This document shows, piece by piece, positions 1 to 8,707 of a stretch of DNA of 64,000 nucleotides (positions are counted from its first letter, which is position 1; each line of letters opens with the position of its first letter). Under the pieces are notes generated by a model, which did not search any database, was not told the origin of the DNA, and saw only the letters and a list, made by a program, of their open reading frames with translations. The DNA is from Bacteriovoracaceae bacterium UBA6153 (GTDB taxonomy: Bacteria; Bdellovibrionota; Bacteriovoracia; Bacteriovoracales; Bacteriovoracaceae): the NCBI GenBank assembly GCA_002428265.1, contig DIUR01000033.1, forward strand, positions 186,001-250,000, in the 5' to 3' direction. The translations under genes and the position numbers were made by a program.

Positions 1-2286
1 AAATCTCTTGAAGCTAAGGCGCAAGAAGAAGCCGAAAAAGAAGTTAAAGAAAAAAAAAAACAAGAAGAAAATGTCTTAGACTTAGGTCTTGGTAAGAAAA
101 AAAATAATGACTCTGATGAATCCATTGACTACGGAAATCCTCTCAAGGGGAAAGTAAAAAAAGTAGATGAGAATTTAGATACGCACTGGAAGTCTGACAG
201 GAAGAAAGATCCGAATGCTGAGACCCAAGAAGAAGAAGACATGTCAGTCGACTCTGCTCCTGATAGCATTGATATGTATTATCGTGGAAAGAAAAAAAGA
301 TCTGAAGAAGCTCTACCGATGGCGGAAGCAGAACTGGAAAAAATAAAATTAGAAAATGTTGAACAAGAAGCGACTGAAAAGAAAAAAAGAAATTACGAAG
401 ACGCTATAGACGAAGGCTCGATGAAGTCCAAGCGTCTTGATCAAAGACCTGAAGAAGAAGTCGCCCCTGCAGACAAACCATTAAATGTCGAACTTGATCT
501 TATTGCCGCAAAAAAGAAAAGGTCAGAAAAAGAAGATGTTGTCGATGACCTGGGAAGGGGCCTCAAACCAATCCCAATGGAAGAAGACTCTTCTCCTGAA
601 AAAGAAAGTACTATTGAAAATGAAAATGCTGATCTTGGCGGTTACCTAAAAGGTAAGGTTTCTAGGATTCAAGAAGAAGCAGAAAGCACTCCAGATGTTG
701 AAGAAACCAAGCAATATGATAATTCGGAAAAAGATGAAAAAGAAAACTCAGATATAGACCTCGATCTTCTGGATGGCGATAAGAAGTCCAAGAAAAAAGA
801 AGACATTGCTCCAGAAGAAGATTCAAAGGCCCATGACGGTACTGTTGACCATATGGAAGGCAACATGACTGGCGATTCAGGGACTGTTGAAAAAATACGC
901 ACGCGTATGATGGGTGAATCTACTTCAAAGGAAAAGAAAGAAGAAAAAGAAGACTTTGACGACTTCTTTGCCAAAATGGAGAAGCTGGCCGAAGATCAAG
1001 AGAGAGCTCAGGAACAAGGTCTCGACCTGCTTCCTGCTGCCAAAAAAGAGCTTGAGAGGGCACAATTAAGAAAAGAAGCTGATGATGATCTTGAAGAATC
1101 AGAGCAGCACGCTGAACTCGATCTCATAGCGGCCCAAAAGAAGAAAGATAATGCTGTAACCAAACAAGAAGAAGAAACTCAAAGAGAGAATGGACAACCT
1201 ACTCTTGCCAATCCTGAAGCTTCTGAGCGTGAAAGACAAAAGTCGCAAATGCCCGAAGAAAAGGAATTAGGTCTCAGATCAATGGAACCTGATCTAGAGA
1301 AAAAATCTAAAAATAGAACTCACGACTCTAATGTTGATAAAATTGATACTTTCTACCGCGGTGGAGATAGCTCTAAAAAGAAAGAGCAAAACTGGGATAA
1401 CCTGACAGATAGAAACACTTCACTAGATATTACTCCTGGTAAGTCAAAGAGAGCTGACGGCGGAACTCAAAAAGCTGATGATAAGAATCAGGGCGAGATC
1501 ACCATTGATTATAAAAAACTAAAGCAAGAATTTGAAATGATGTCTGGTGGGATTAATCCGGATGGCACTCTAAGATCTTTTGCTATTAATGATACGACAC
1601 TAAGAAATAATGATGATGAAGGCTCTTTTAAAGTAGTAGAGATAGATCCTAAAAGCTTAGATTTTTCCATCACTTTACTAAATGCCATTTATCAAAAAGA
1701 TGTAAAACCAAAGCAGATGTTCGCGATGATGGCCATGGAGCTTATCAAAAACTACCGCTGCACACCTGTTTTTTATACTTATAAGTTAAGCGAGAAAAAA
1801 TTCATTGATGCCTATAACCCGTTTGTTGAATTGAGTGGCGACATCATGCCGAGCTCTAAAAAAGACTGGTGGAATGAATTTAAAAAAGACACGGACACTA
1901 TGGAACACTTCCAGTCGCACTCTATGTCAACATGGAGATGTACGGAAATGTCATGGGAAGATGTAGAGCTTCCTGCATGGGCAGAACAAGAATTAAAAAA
2001 TAAAAGTGTAGAACTGGTATTCCCCTATTTTGATGGTATCGACAGGATGGGAATGGCGGTCGTGTTCTTTCCTGAAGGCCTGAACCCTAAAGATGCTATG
2101 GGGATTCTTACGGTACTTGAAATGGCCCGTACAATGTTTTTGGACACTATCCAGCGCTATCAGGTTCAGCCTATCAAGGAAGAATTGAAATTGGTAGATA
2201 CCTCAACTGAGAAAGAAGTATCTGTACCTAAAAAAGGTCTTATGGGTATGGTAAGCGGCCTCTTCGGCAAGAAGAAAGCAGGTTAA
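1..2286 (+). CDS. Acidic repetitive scaffold-like protein, 5' end outside window
   Basis: The frame is open from base 1, so the true start lies upstream and 761 residues are visible. Residues 1 to about 500 are dominated by Glu, Asp and Lys and look disordered. Short motifs recur there: LDLIAAKKK (about bases 493-522) and LDLIAAQKKK (1117-1149); IDMYYRG (268-288) and IDTFYRG (1342-1362); PLKGKV and YLKGKV; and DL-x-G-type motifs, each usually followed by a Lys run. The last 240 or so residues are ordinary and probably fold; I do not recognise the domain. The protein ends in a basic GLFGKKKAG tail. It is followed after 1 bp by a degenerate HD-GYP gene and then cheY and cheX, so a scaffold or adaptor in CheY signalling is inferred. 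The function is otherwise unknown. Confidence 0.85.
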   Translation, partial: KSLEAKAQEEAEKEVKEKKKQEENVLDLGLGKKKNNDSDESIDYGNPLKGKVKKVDENLDTHWKSDRKKDPNAETQEEEDMSVDSAPDSIDMYYRGKKKRSEEALPMAEAELEKIKLENVEQEATEKKKRNYEDAIDEGSMKSKRLDQRPEEEVAPADKPLNVELDLIAAKKKRSEKEDVVDDLGRGLKPIPMEEDSSPEKESTIENENADLGGYLKGKVSRIQEEAESTPDVEETKQYDNSEKDEKENSDIDLDLLDGDKKSKKKEDIAPEEDSKAHDGTVDHMEGNMTGDSGTVEKIRTRMMGESTSKEKKEEKEDFDDFFAKMEKLAEDQERAQEQGLDLLPAAKKELERAQLRKEADDDLEESEQHAELDLIAAQKKKDNAVTKQEEETQRENGQPTLANPEASERERQKSQMPEEKELGLRSMEPDLEKKSKNRTHDSNVDKIDTFYRGGDSSKKKEQNWDNLTDRNTSLDITPGKSKRADGGTQKADDKNQGEITIDYKKLKQEFEMMSGGINPDGTLRSFAINDTTLRNNDDEGSFKVVEIDPKSLDFSITLLNAIYQKDVKPKQMFAMMAMELIKNYRCTPVFYTYKLSEKKFIDAYNPFVELSGDIMPSSKKDWWNEFKKDTDTMEHFQSHSMSTWRCTEMSWEDVELPAWAEQELKNKSVELVFPYFDGIDRMGMAVVFFPEGLNPKDAMGILTVLEMARTMFLDTIQRYQVQPIKEELKLVDTSTEKEVSVPKKGLMGMVSGLFGKKKAG

Positions 2287-2287
2287 A

Positions 2288-3361
2288 ATGAAAACAGAAT
2301 ATGATTTTTTCATGATTGATATCGAACATCTAAAAGGGAAAAAAACTTTTCCTTTTCAACTCTATATTTTTAATCCCGCACATAAAAAATATTCTATGTT
2401 TTTAAATGGAAATCGCCCTCTAACTAAAGAACATTGCGATTTCTTAAATTTCATGCTAGAGCGCGGTGGAAAACTGGCCATTTTAAAAAACCAAAGAAAA
2501 ACTTTTTTAACAGCTCAGGAAACAGAAGCTTCAGAAATTCCTTCTTTAAAAGACAGAGAGCTTCACCCTCTGGAAAAAGAAAGAATTATGAACATTAAGT
2601 TAAAAGAAATGTACGATGAAAAAAATGGTGCTTTTTCTTTTCAAAGTGAATTTGAAATTGCCTGCCAGAATGATAATTTCGAAAAGATCATTGAAAATGC
2701 CCGAATGGAAATTCTTACTTTCAGTGTGACAATGTCACCTACTGTAAGCCTTGCCCTCCATTTGGCAAAGACTCACCTTCTTCAGGACAATTATTTAAAC
2801 AGAATTGTGGCAACCTCTTACCTGCTTGCTAAAAACTGCAACATAGTAGACCAGGATGCTTTAAGCGATATTATCTGCGGAGCTTATTTTGCTCATCTAG
2901 GATTGACTCAAACTCCTCTTACAATTGCTCGTACACCTTACAATTCTCTTCCTACTACCGAGCGTTCTCTCTTTCAAAAACATACTATTTTAGGCCACCA
3001 TTTGATTAAAAAAAGCCAGCTCAATATTAGCGAGCGATGCAAGAAAATTATCCTTGAACACCATGAACGTGCTTCAGGTGGCGGCTATCCCGCAATGAAA
3101 TATGGTGAACAGATTGAGACTCTTTCACAGATCGTAGGTTCCGTTTCTCACTTGTTCGAATATTCAAGTGGTAAAATTACTGGTGGAAAACAATCAATGA
3201 AATCTGTCATTATTGCCATGAAATCTAAATCTTATTTGCCGGGTCTCGAATATGATTTTGGAGAAAAGGTTTTTCAGTCTATAATTACTCTAATTAATAC
3301 AGATAAGATTGAAACTAAAACTTCATCCGAAGAAAATGCTGATTTAAAAAAAGCTGCATAG
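2288..3361 (+). CDS. Degenerate HD-GYP domain protein
   Basis: 357 residues. The C-terminal half resembles HD-GYP c-di-GMP phosphodiesterases: an HTILGHHLI helix and then HHERASGGGYP, matching the family HHExxDGxGYP signature. Metal-binding acids are missing: the HD pair reads AHLG, the Asp before GxGYP is Ser, and the later DxxD region reads SHLFE. Hydrolysis of c-di-GMP is therefore unlikely, and a binding or protein-interaction role is more plausible. The N-terminal 130 residues (starting MKTEYDFFMIDIEHLKGKK) are not recognised. The ATG follows the upstream stop by 1 bp, so translation is probably coupled. It sits in the same operon as cheY and cheX. Confidence 0.8.
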   Translation: MKTEYDFFMIDIEHLKGKKTFPFQLYIFNPAHKKYSMFLNGNRPLTKEHCDFLNFMLERGGKLAILKNQRKTFLTAQETEASEIPSLKDRELHPLEKERIMNIKLKEMYDEKNGAFSFQSEFEIACQNDNFEKIIENARMEILTFSVTMSPTVSLALHLAKTHLLQDNYLNRIVATSYLLAKNCNIVDQDALSDIICGAYFAHLGLTQTPLTIARTPYNSLPTTERSLFQKHTILGHHLIKKSQLNISERCKKIILEHHERASGGGYPAMKYGEQIETLSQIVGSVSHLFEYSSGKITGGKQSMKSVIIAMKSKSYLPGLEYDFGEKVFQSIITLINTDKIETKTSSEENADLKKAA

Positions 3362-3395
3362 TCGTTTCAAGAAAGATCACCAGTGAGGAGTTAGA

Positions 3396-3791
3396 ATGAC
3401 ATTAAAAGCAGATATTAAAATCTTGATCGTAGATGATATGACGACTATGAGAAAAATCATCAAGAACATGTTAACTCAGATCGGGTTTACTAATATTACA
3501 GAAGCTGATGATGGCGCTGTCGCATGGCCTATGATTCAAAACGCGATAAAAGAAGGCTCTCCATATGAATTTATTGTTTCTGACTGGAACATGCCTCAAA
3601 TGTCAGGACTAGATCTTCTTAAAAATGTTAGAGCGACAGAAGGGCTGGAGAAACTTCCTTTCTTGATGATTACCGCGGAAGCTGAACAAGGAAACGTTGT
3701 TATCGCAGTAAAGGCAGGAGTAAGTAATTTTATTGTTAAGCCATTTTCACCTCAAGTTCTTAAAGAAAAAATAGATAAAATTTTTAAATAA
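3396..3791 (+). CDS. cheY: CheY-type single-domain response regulator
   Basis: 131 residues, one receiver domain and no output domain. The acidic pocket is at D13-D14, the phospho-acceptor Asp is D63 (VSDWNMPQMSG), the switch Thr is T93 (MITAEAE) and the conserved Lys is K115 (VKPF). Trp directly after the phospho-Asp is typical of chemotaxis CheY. A strong GAGGAG ribosome site precedes the ATG. Downstream genes encode a CheX phosphatase and a protein with a CheY-binding-like tail, which supports a role as the diffusible signal for motility. No CheA is visible in the window, so the kinase must lie elsewhere. Confidence 0.92.
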   Translation: MTLKADIKILIVDDMTTMRKIIKNMLTQIGFTNITEADDGAVAWPMIQNAIKEGSPYEFIVSDWNMPQMSGLDLLKNVRATEGLEKLPFLMITAEAEQGNVVIAVKAGVSNFIVKPFSPQVLKEKIDKIFK

Positions 3792-3804
3792 GTAGAATAA
3801 AAAT

Positions 3805-4299
3805 ATGTCGATAATTAACGATCCTTCAATGAAGGAAATTGTAATTGATTTTTGCAATGAAGCTGAAGAGCTTTTTGATCAACTCGAACAAGCTCTGGAA
3901 AATTTGGAAGAAAATCCGTCTAATACTAAAGAGCTTGAAAAATTCGGCCAGATCATCGACAGAATCATGGGCGCTGCTAAATCAATCGGCGCTTCTGAAA
4001 TTGCCCTCTTTTGTGAACTTGGAAAAGTTATTGGGTACAAGTCCTCACAGGTAAAAGATATTCCACTTATAGAAGTGGTCGGTGCGATTTTATTTGATTC
4101 ACTTCATATGCTTAGAAAAATGGTCACGGCCTTAAAACTTGGCGATGATAAATCGATGGCAAATTTAAATACAAAAGCATTCGCAACCAGACTAACTTGG
4201 CTATCGGCAAAGTTTAAAGATATAGATCGTGCTTCGTGTGCTGTAGATAATTTATCTCAGTCTTCTATTGACGATATTATGCAGAGTTTAGGACTTTAA
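3805..4299 (+). CDS. Hpt-like protein lacking the phospho-His, with CheZ/FliM-like CheY-binding tail
   Basis: 164 residues, predicted all-helical. The segment FGQIIDRIMGAAKSIG aligns by eye with the Hpt helix of CheA P1 domains (consensus AHTLKGSAxxLG), but the histidine position is not His, so phosphotransfer is unlikely. The last 14 residues, SQSSIDDIMQSLGL, closely match the CheY-binding C-terminal peptide of CheZ (SQDQVDDLLDSLGF) and the SQxxIDxLL motif at the FliM N-terminus. The gene lies 13 bp after cheY and 11 bp before cheX. A CheY-P docking or phosphatase-assisting role is inferred. The ribosome site is weak. Confidence 0.75.
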   Translation: MSIINDPSMKEIVIDFCNEAEELFDQLEQALENLEENPSNTKELEKFGQIIDRIMGAAKSIGASEIALFCELGKVIGYKSSQVKDIPLIEVVGAILFDSLHMLRKMVTALKLGDDKSMANLNTKAFATRLTWLSAKFKDIDRASCAVDNLSQSSIDDIMQSLGL

Positions 4300-4310
4300 T
4301 TGGAGATATT

Positions 4311-4820
4311 ATGGCAGCTGATACTAGTTTTATTGATTTTTCTCGCCCCTTCGTTGATGCGTGTAAAAATATTTTCACAACCATGGTTTCATGCAACCTT
4401 GAAGCACAAAAACCTCAGATCAAATCTGACTCTACATCTAGAGGCGACATCACTGCCGTTATAGGACTCTCAGGAGAGCTTGAAAAAGGTGGCAAAAAAA
4501 CACCTTACAAGGCCATGCTGGTCCTTGCATTCCCTTATGAAACTTATTTTAAGGTCGCTAGTGTTATGCTGTCCGAGACATATACGACTTACCACCCTGA
4601 CATTCAAGATTTGGGTGGAGAGATTGTTAATATGATTATGGGTAATGCAAAAAGAGATCTAAAAAATCTGGGTTACTCATCTAACATGGCCATCCCTTCT
4701 ATCATTGAAGGAAAGGGACATTCAATTAAGTACCCTGCCGGCACGACAGTTGTCCTTATTCCATTCGACTCCCCTAATGGGCCACTCTATATGGAACTTT
4801 GTTACTCTACAGCTGAATAA
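4311..4820 (+). CDS. cheX: CheX-type CheY-P phosphatase
   Basis: 169 residues. The family signature [DS]xxxExxN, followed about 22 residues later by Pro, is present as DLGGEIVN and then IPSI. In the CheC/CheX/FliY family the Glu and Asn are the catalytic residues that dephosphorylate CheY-P. There is one such motif, as in CheX; CheC and FliY usually have two. A TTGGAG ribosome site lies before the ATG. It is the last gene of the plus-strand operon, convergent with the next gene, and would end the signal carried by the CheY encoded two genes upstream. Confidence 0.85.
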   Translation: MAADTSFIDFSRPFVDACKNIFTTMVSCNLEAQKPQIKSDSTSRGDITAVIGLSGELEKGGKKTPYKAMLVLAFPYETYFKVASVMLSETYTTYHPDIQDLGGEIVNMIMGNAKRDLKNLGYSSNMAIPSIIEGKGHSIKYPAGTTVVLIPFDSPNGPLYMELCYSTAE

Positions 4821-4834
4821 TTAGTGGGTAAAAA

Positions 4835-6001
4835 TTAGAAGCGAAATTCTTTAAAAGGAAGGTCGCTTTTACCTCTCCATTCATTGAGAGTTATATCGAG
4901 ATGATCAAACTTCTCAATATGTTTGCCTTCAACTGGTTCATCCTTTTCTTTGACGTCGACTCTGGCAAAAGTTAAACGGGCACCATAAAAGTTTTTACCA
5001 AAATCCAGGTTGTACATTTTTGTCCACGTTCCAGTATTAATAAAAATAGAGCCATCATCATACTCTCTAAAGATCGGATCATGAGTGTGCCCTACAATGA
5101 GTGCATGCACATCTTCATTTTTAGTCACAAACTCTTCTGTTAATGCTTCATAGTTTTGAAACAACTGGATCTCTTTCTTAACGTGATCAAGGACCTCAAA
5201 GACTCCCTTATTCTGCTTAAAGATCATAACGAATCTCACCATTAAGAAATAATAGAAATTCGCAAAAGCAAAACGCATGGTATAGAGAGAATCGTAAATG
5301 ATCCCGTTAATCATAAATTTGTTGATAGGACGAACAGCATTGATGTAGTCACGCCCTTCTTTGAATTTATTGATAACTCTCGTTACGTAATATGATCCCC
5401 ATGGTGGAATAAAATATTTTTTTCCTTCAACATCTGTTGCAATGCTACTTACCGGGTCAAAGTGGTGGGCCACTTCATACTCATGTCCGTGTTTTAGAAC
5501 AACACCTTCTTCCGGAATATAAACGTCCTCTGTGTTGAGAAGAATTTTAAATTTATGCTGATCTTCTGCTGGAAAAATATCGATTATACATTGGCGAAGT
5601 GACTCAAAAATCAATTCAGCATCGTGATTTCCGACAATATAGACAAGCCTATTATTGGGAAAAGTCAGAAAATTTTTAAGGGCCTCAAAAACCCCAGAAT
5701 GGGCATTAATAATCATCTTAAGTTTATCGAGTGAAGCTTTTTCACTCCAAAACTCATCGTCAAAGTATGGCACAAATGGAACGGCCAAGAGATCGAGAAA
5801 ATCCCCATTGATAATGAGCTCAACTTCCCTTTCCTGATAGTGCATACTCGCATGATATTCAATGAACTCGATTAACTCTTTATCGTAATGAAAATCTTCA
5901 AGAAAATTCTTTCTTTTGTTAACAATCAAACCTGCACCAAGATGTAAATCAGAAATGACAAGAATCGTTTTTTTAATATTATTTTTTTGGAGGAATTTCA
6001 T
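4835..6001 (-). CDS. Calcineurin-like metallophosphoesterase
   Basis: 388 residues from the chosen ATG. The family blocks appear in order: ISDLHLGAG, NGDFLDLL, VGNHDAE, a His in VVLKHGHEYEV and VGHTHDP. This fits a dinuclear metal phosphoesterase of the LpxH/calcineurin superfamily, although it is longer than LpxH (about 240 residues). The insert around residues 190-270 contains aromatic and hydrophobic stretches that could sit on a membrane. The substrate is unknown; UDP-diacylglucosamine hydrolysis is possible but not shown. The ATG at 6001 has GGGAAA about 8 bp upstream and overlaps the 3' end of the upstream gene; a longer TTG start at 6019 is less likely. Confidence 0.85.
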   Translation of the reverse strand: MKFLQKNNIKKTILVISDLHLGAGLIVNKRKNFLEDFHYDKELIEFIEYHASMHYQEREVELIINGDFLDLLAVPFVPYFDDEFWSEKASLDKLKMIINAHSGVFEALKNFLTFPNNRLVYIVGNHDAELIFESLRQCIIDIFPAEDQHKFKILLNTEDVYIPEEGVVLKHGHEYEVAHHFDPVSSIATDVEGKKYFIPPWGSYYVTRVINKFKEGRDYINAVRPINKFMINGIIYDSLYTMRFAFANFYYFLMVRFVMIFKQNKGVFEVLDHVKKEIQLFQNYEALTEEFVTKNEDVHALIVGHTHDPIFREYDDGSIFINTGTWTKMYNLDFGKNFYGARLTFARVDVKEKDEPVEGKHIEKFDHLDITLNEWRGKSDLPFKEFRF

Positions 6002-6347
6002 AAGTTTTATTTCCCACAATAAGTTCTACTTCCTGGAACGCTGGTGACAGCGGGACGAAATGAAGAATATCACCTTTTTTAAGTTTTACATTCGCTTTTT
6101 GATACTTTTCTGAATCAACAGAAATGAAGCTCGCATTGGTTTGTGAATTAATCGTCAACTTTCCTACCAGACGAACTAAAGTTTTATTCTCAATAATAAC
6201 TTCCATTGTCCCTTTAAATTTTTCAGGTGAGATCACTCTAAAACGATCGTCATAAGCACTCACAAGAAACCCATCAAGGGATTCAATCGCCTGAACACTT
6301 GTTGTGACCTGGAATATTAAGAGTAGAGCTAGAAACAATTTATTCAT
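5979..6347 (-). CDS. Small secreted protein, unknown
   Basis: 122 residues. It begins with a typical signal peptide (MNKLFLALLLIFQ, cleavage probably after VQA). The mature part of about 100 residues alternates charged and hydrophobic residues as in a small beta-rich domain and has no cysteines. It overlaps the downstream metallophosphoesterase gene by 23 bp, so the two are probably cotranscribed. I do not recognise the family. Confidence 0.7.
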   Translation of the reverse strand: MNKLFLALLLIFQVTTSVQAIESLDGFLVSAYDDRFRVISPEKFKGTMEVIIENKTLVRLVGKLTINSQTNASFISVDSEKYQKANVKLKKGDILHFVPLSPAFQEVELIVGNKTYEIPPKK

Positions 6348-6472
6348 AAGACCTCTACTCTCATAATACCTAAATTCTAGAGTTTATACATGAGAGGACA
6401 AGCTTACCGGATGTCTTTTGTCGGACATTCATTTTTTTTCAATATTCTCACCCCCAGCTCCGATAAAGTGTC

Positions 6473-7000
6473 ATGTTAGACTTCTTCAAAAAAAGTAGAC
6501 CGGTTGATTTAAAAACAAAAAGAGAAAACTTTCTTAAAAGTTTTTTAAACGATTCCAATCATCGATGGATCAACGAAGACCGTCTTATCCGACGTGGGGT
6601 CAGTCTTTTAATTGAGGCCCTGGAAGAGCGACACTTGGATTTCTTTACCAAACATCCGACCTATCTTATCCCCTGCCAGGCGCACTTAAGCTGTGCTATC
6701 GGCAGAACTCAGAATCATCATTTAATTTTAGTTTTTCCTGAACTCATGCAGATCCTTAGATCGGCAAGCTCCATTCATGGCGTGGCCATTCTCGCTCATG
6801 AATTAGGCCATATTTTTTATCAGCATACAGAAAATAAAATAGACACTCTTCAAGCTCAGATTGAAGCTGATGATTTCGCCTTTGAATTAGGTTTTGGTGA
6901 AGAGCTGCAGGAAATTCTCCTCGATCACGTCTACAGTGTTGACTGTCGAGTGAGAATTTCCAAACTTACTTCAAAGCTCATTTCGCAAAAAAATTCTTAA
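6473..7000 (+). CDS. Cytoplasmic HELGH zinc peptidase-like protein
   Basis: 175 residues with no signal peptide. AILAHELGHIFYQH contains an HExxH zinc motif, and EADDFAFELG about 20 residues later supplies the likely third ligand, as in M48-like and related gluzincins. The domain is minimal, with no membrane segments. No Shine-Dalgarno sequence is visible; GATAAAGTG lies right before the ATG, so the mRNA could be leaderless. It is convergent with the antiporter gene, overlapping it by 4 bp. The substrate is unknown. Confidence 0.7.
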   Translation: MLDFFKKSRPVDLKTKRENFLKSFLNDSNHRWINEDRLIRRGVSLLIEALEERHLDFFTKHPTYLIPCQAHLSCAIGRTQNHHLILVFPELMQILRSASSIHGVAILAHELGHIFYQHTENKIDTLQAQIEADDFAFELGFGEELQEILLDHVYSVDCRVRISKLTSKLISQKNS

Positions 7001-8283
7001 AAGAACCAGAAAATGATTCCGGCAATTGTTGTAGGAATTAATGCTGACAAAAGAAGCTTTAGTGGCTTTAGACTTTTGCCTGGGCAATAAGCTCTCAGAA
7101 GCGCAAATCCGGCCGGGTTTGGAGCGTTTGCGATAATCGTCATCCCCCCACCAACAACGGCCGCTGCAACGATAAGGTATTTAGAATTTTCACTTAGTGT
7201 TGCGACCTGTGAGGCAAGTGAAGTAATGGCAGCGTTATCTGTAACTGGAGCAAGTAAAAGTGTTCCCAAATAAAGCTGAAGATTTTCAATTGAACTTAAA
7301 ATTGGCTTTAGCCACCAGCCCTGCTTTGCTGTCAGGATAACTAATCCTCCAAGGAAAAAACCTACCAGCATACTCTCTTCAATTCTAACTGCTGATTGCT
7401 CTTCTTTTGTAATGGCGTAGAAACCAAGGAAGAAAATAAAAAGACCAATTACAAACGATGGATGATGAACTGAAAGAACACAAAGAGTGATGAAAACTAA
7501 ATGAACACCAATAATCCATGCAGGAGCGCGCTTACTTGGAGCATGGGCAACGCCAGAGACTTTTTTAATTCCTTTAAGATCTTTTTTATTAATCCAAACT
7601 GCGACAGCTGTGTTAATTAATGCCGCGATAACGGCTTTCCATCCGAAATTCATAAACATGTACTGAGTATCCCAATCCCAGACGCGCGCTACCATGAGAA
7701 CCGGAGGTGCCGCAAAGTGAGTAAGAGTTCCGCCAATAGAGATGTTTACGAAGAGTGCTGCTAGAGTTGAATAGAAAAGTCTGTCTGAAATTTTTCCGAC
7801 CAGTGGTTTGAAAACTGATCTCTTAAGTAACAAGGCCGCGATTGTCATCGCTGCTGGCTCTGTGATGAGTGACCCCAGTAAAGGCCCAATAAAAAGAATA
7901 GTCGCATAAATCCTGATACCAGGGGCAAATGGTAGCAGTCTTGAAATTGCATTAATAATCATCTCTGCAAAATCAGTCACTGGTTTTGATGAAGCAAGAA
8001 TCATAATAACAAAAACGAAAGCAACTTCAGAAAAGTTTCTTTCATCCATCCAGAAAAGTCCTGCCTGAAATCCATTCATTATCATGAGCGCAGCTAAGAA
8101 TATGGCCGCCCACATACCAAAAACAATTTCCGGCTCTCCTGCAAAGTGCAAAAAGCGCGATACGAATGGTCTAGTTGTTTTTAATTTGTCCGAAAGATTG
8201 AGAATTTTACCCGCAACTAGTGACATCACTAGCGCGCACATAAAGCAGAAGGTAGCAATAAATCCAATTGTCGTCATTTCCAT
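6997..8283 (-). CDS. Putative Na+/H+ antiporter, Na_H_antiport_2-like
   Basis: 428 residues and about 11-12 hydrophobic segments. Conserved-looking polar breaks inside membrane segments include TEPAAMTIAALLL, APVTDNAAITSLA and NAPNPAGFALL, features of ion-transporter-superfamily proteins annotated as putative Na+/H+ antiporters. Start ATG 8283 has GGAG 6 bp upstream. It would exchange cations across the inner membrane, but ion specificity cannot be read from the sequence. Confidence 0.75.
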   Translation of the reverse strand: MEMTTIGFIATFCFMCALVMSLVAGKILNLSDKLKTTRPFVSRFLHFAGEPEIVFGMWAAIFLAALMIMNGFQAGLFWMDERNFSEVAFVFVIMILASSKPVTDFAEMIINAISRLLPFAPGIRIYATILFIGPLLGSLITEPAAMTIAALLLKRSVFKPLVGKISDRLFYSTLAALFVNISIGGTLTHFAAPPVLMVARVWDWDTQYMFMNFGWKAVIAALINTAVAVWINKKDLKGIKKVSGVAHAPSKRAPAWIIGVHLVFITLCVLSVHHPSFVIGLFIFFLGFYAITKEEQSAVRIEESMLVGFFLGGLVILTAKQGWWLKPILSSIENLQLYLGTLLLAPVTDNAAITSLASQVATLSENSKYLIVAAAVVGGGMTIIANAPNPAGFALLRAYCPGKSLKPLKLLLSALIPTTIAGIIFWFF

Positions 8284-8324
8284 AAGGGCTCCATAAATCT
8301 AAAAATTAAAGCTGGTATTTAAAA

Positions 8325-8675
8325 TTAGGATAAAACTGGTGGGGCCCTGGCGGTTGAACTGCTGGTCAAAAAACTGATAAGTTTTTTTTGAGATGAAAAA
8401 ATTTTAAAGGTGTGAGCAATTTGAAAAACTTCTAAACGAAAATCATCAGGAGCAATTCCTTCCTCAATCAAAGTGTATCTTTTAGAAGTCGTATTCTCAG
8501 CTTTGGTGTGAGAGCTGACAAATCCATTCGAGAGATGCTCTTGTGAGTGCTTGAGTGTAGATTTATTACCGCTAACAGCTGTCGAAATTTCTGCCAAAGG
8601 AACATTTAGCACGAAATTGAGAAGGACAAGTAGTAAGGAACACAAAATAAAAAAAGGTTTTTTGTTTGAAGTCAC
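8325..8675 (-). CDS. Small exported or membrane-anchored protein, unknown
   Basis: 116 residues from a GTG start. An N-terminal hydrophobic segment (FFILCSLLLVLLNFVLNV) is followed by a polar, Ser/Thr-rich region. There is no recognisable domain and the ribosome site is weak. It lies between uvrB and the antiporter gene on the same strand. It could be a real small envelope protein or a chance reading frame. Confidence 0.45.
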   Translation of the reverse strand: MTSNKKPFFILCSLLLVLLNFVLNVPLAEISTAVSGNKSTLKHSQEHLSNGFVSSHTKAENTTSKRYTLIEEGIAPDDFRLEVFQIAHTFKIFSSQKKLISFLTSSSTARAPPVLS

Positions 8676-8707
8676 CGCATAAGTTTACCATAAAAAACAC
8701 AAAAAAA

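Noticed and set aside
669..974. 101-codon open frame on the minus strand inside the acidic repeat gene
   Set aside because: Ser/Phe-rich translation is the expected antisense of Glu/Lys-rich codons; no ribosome site.
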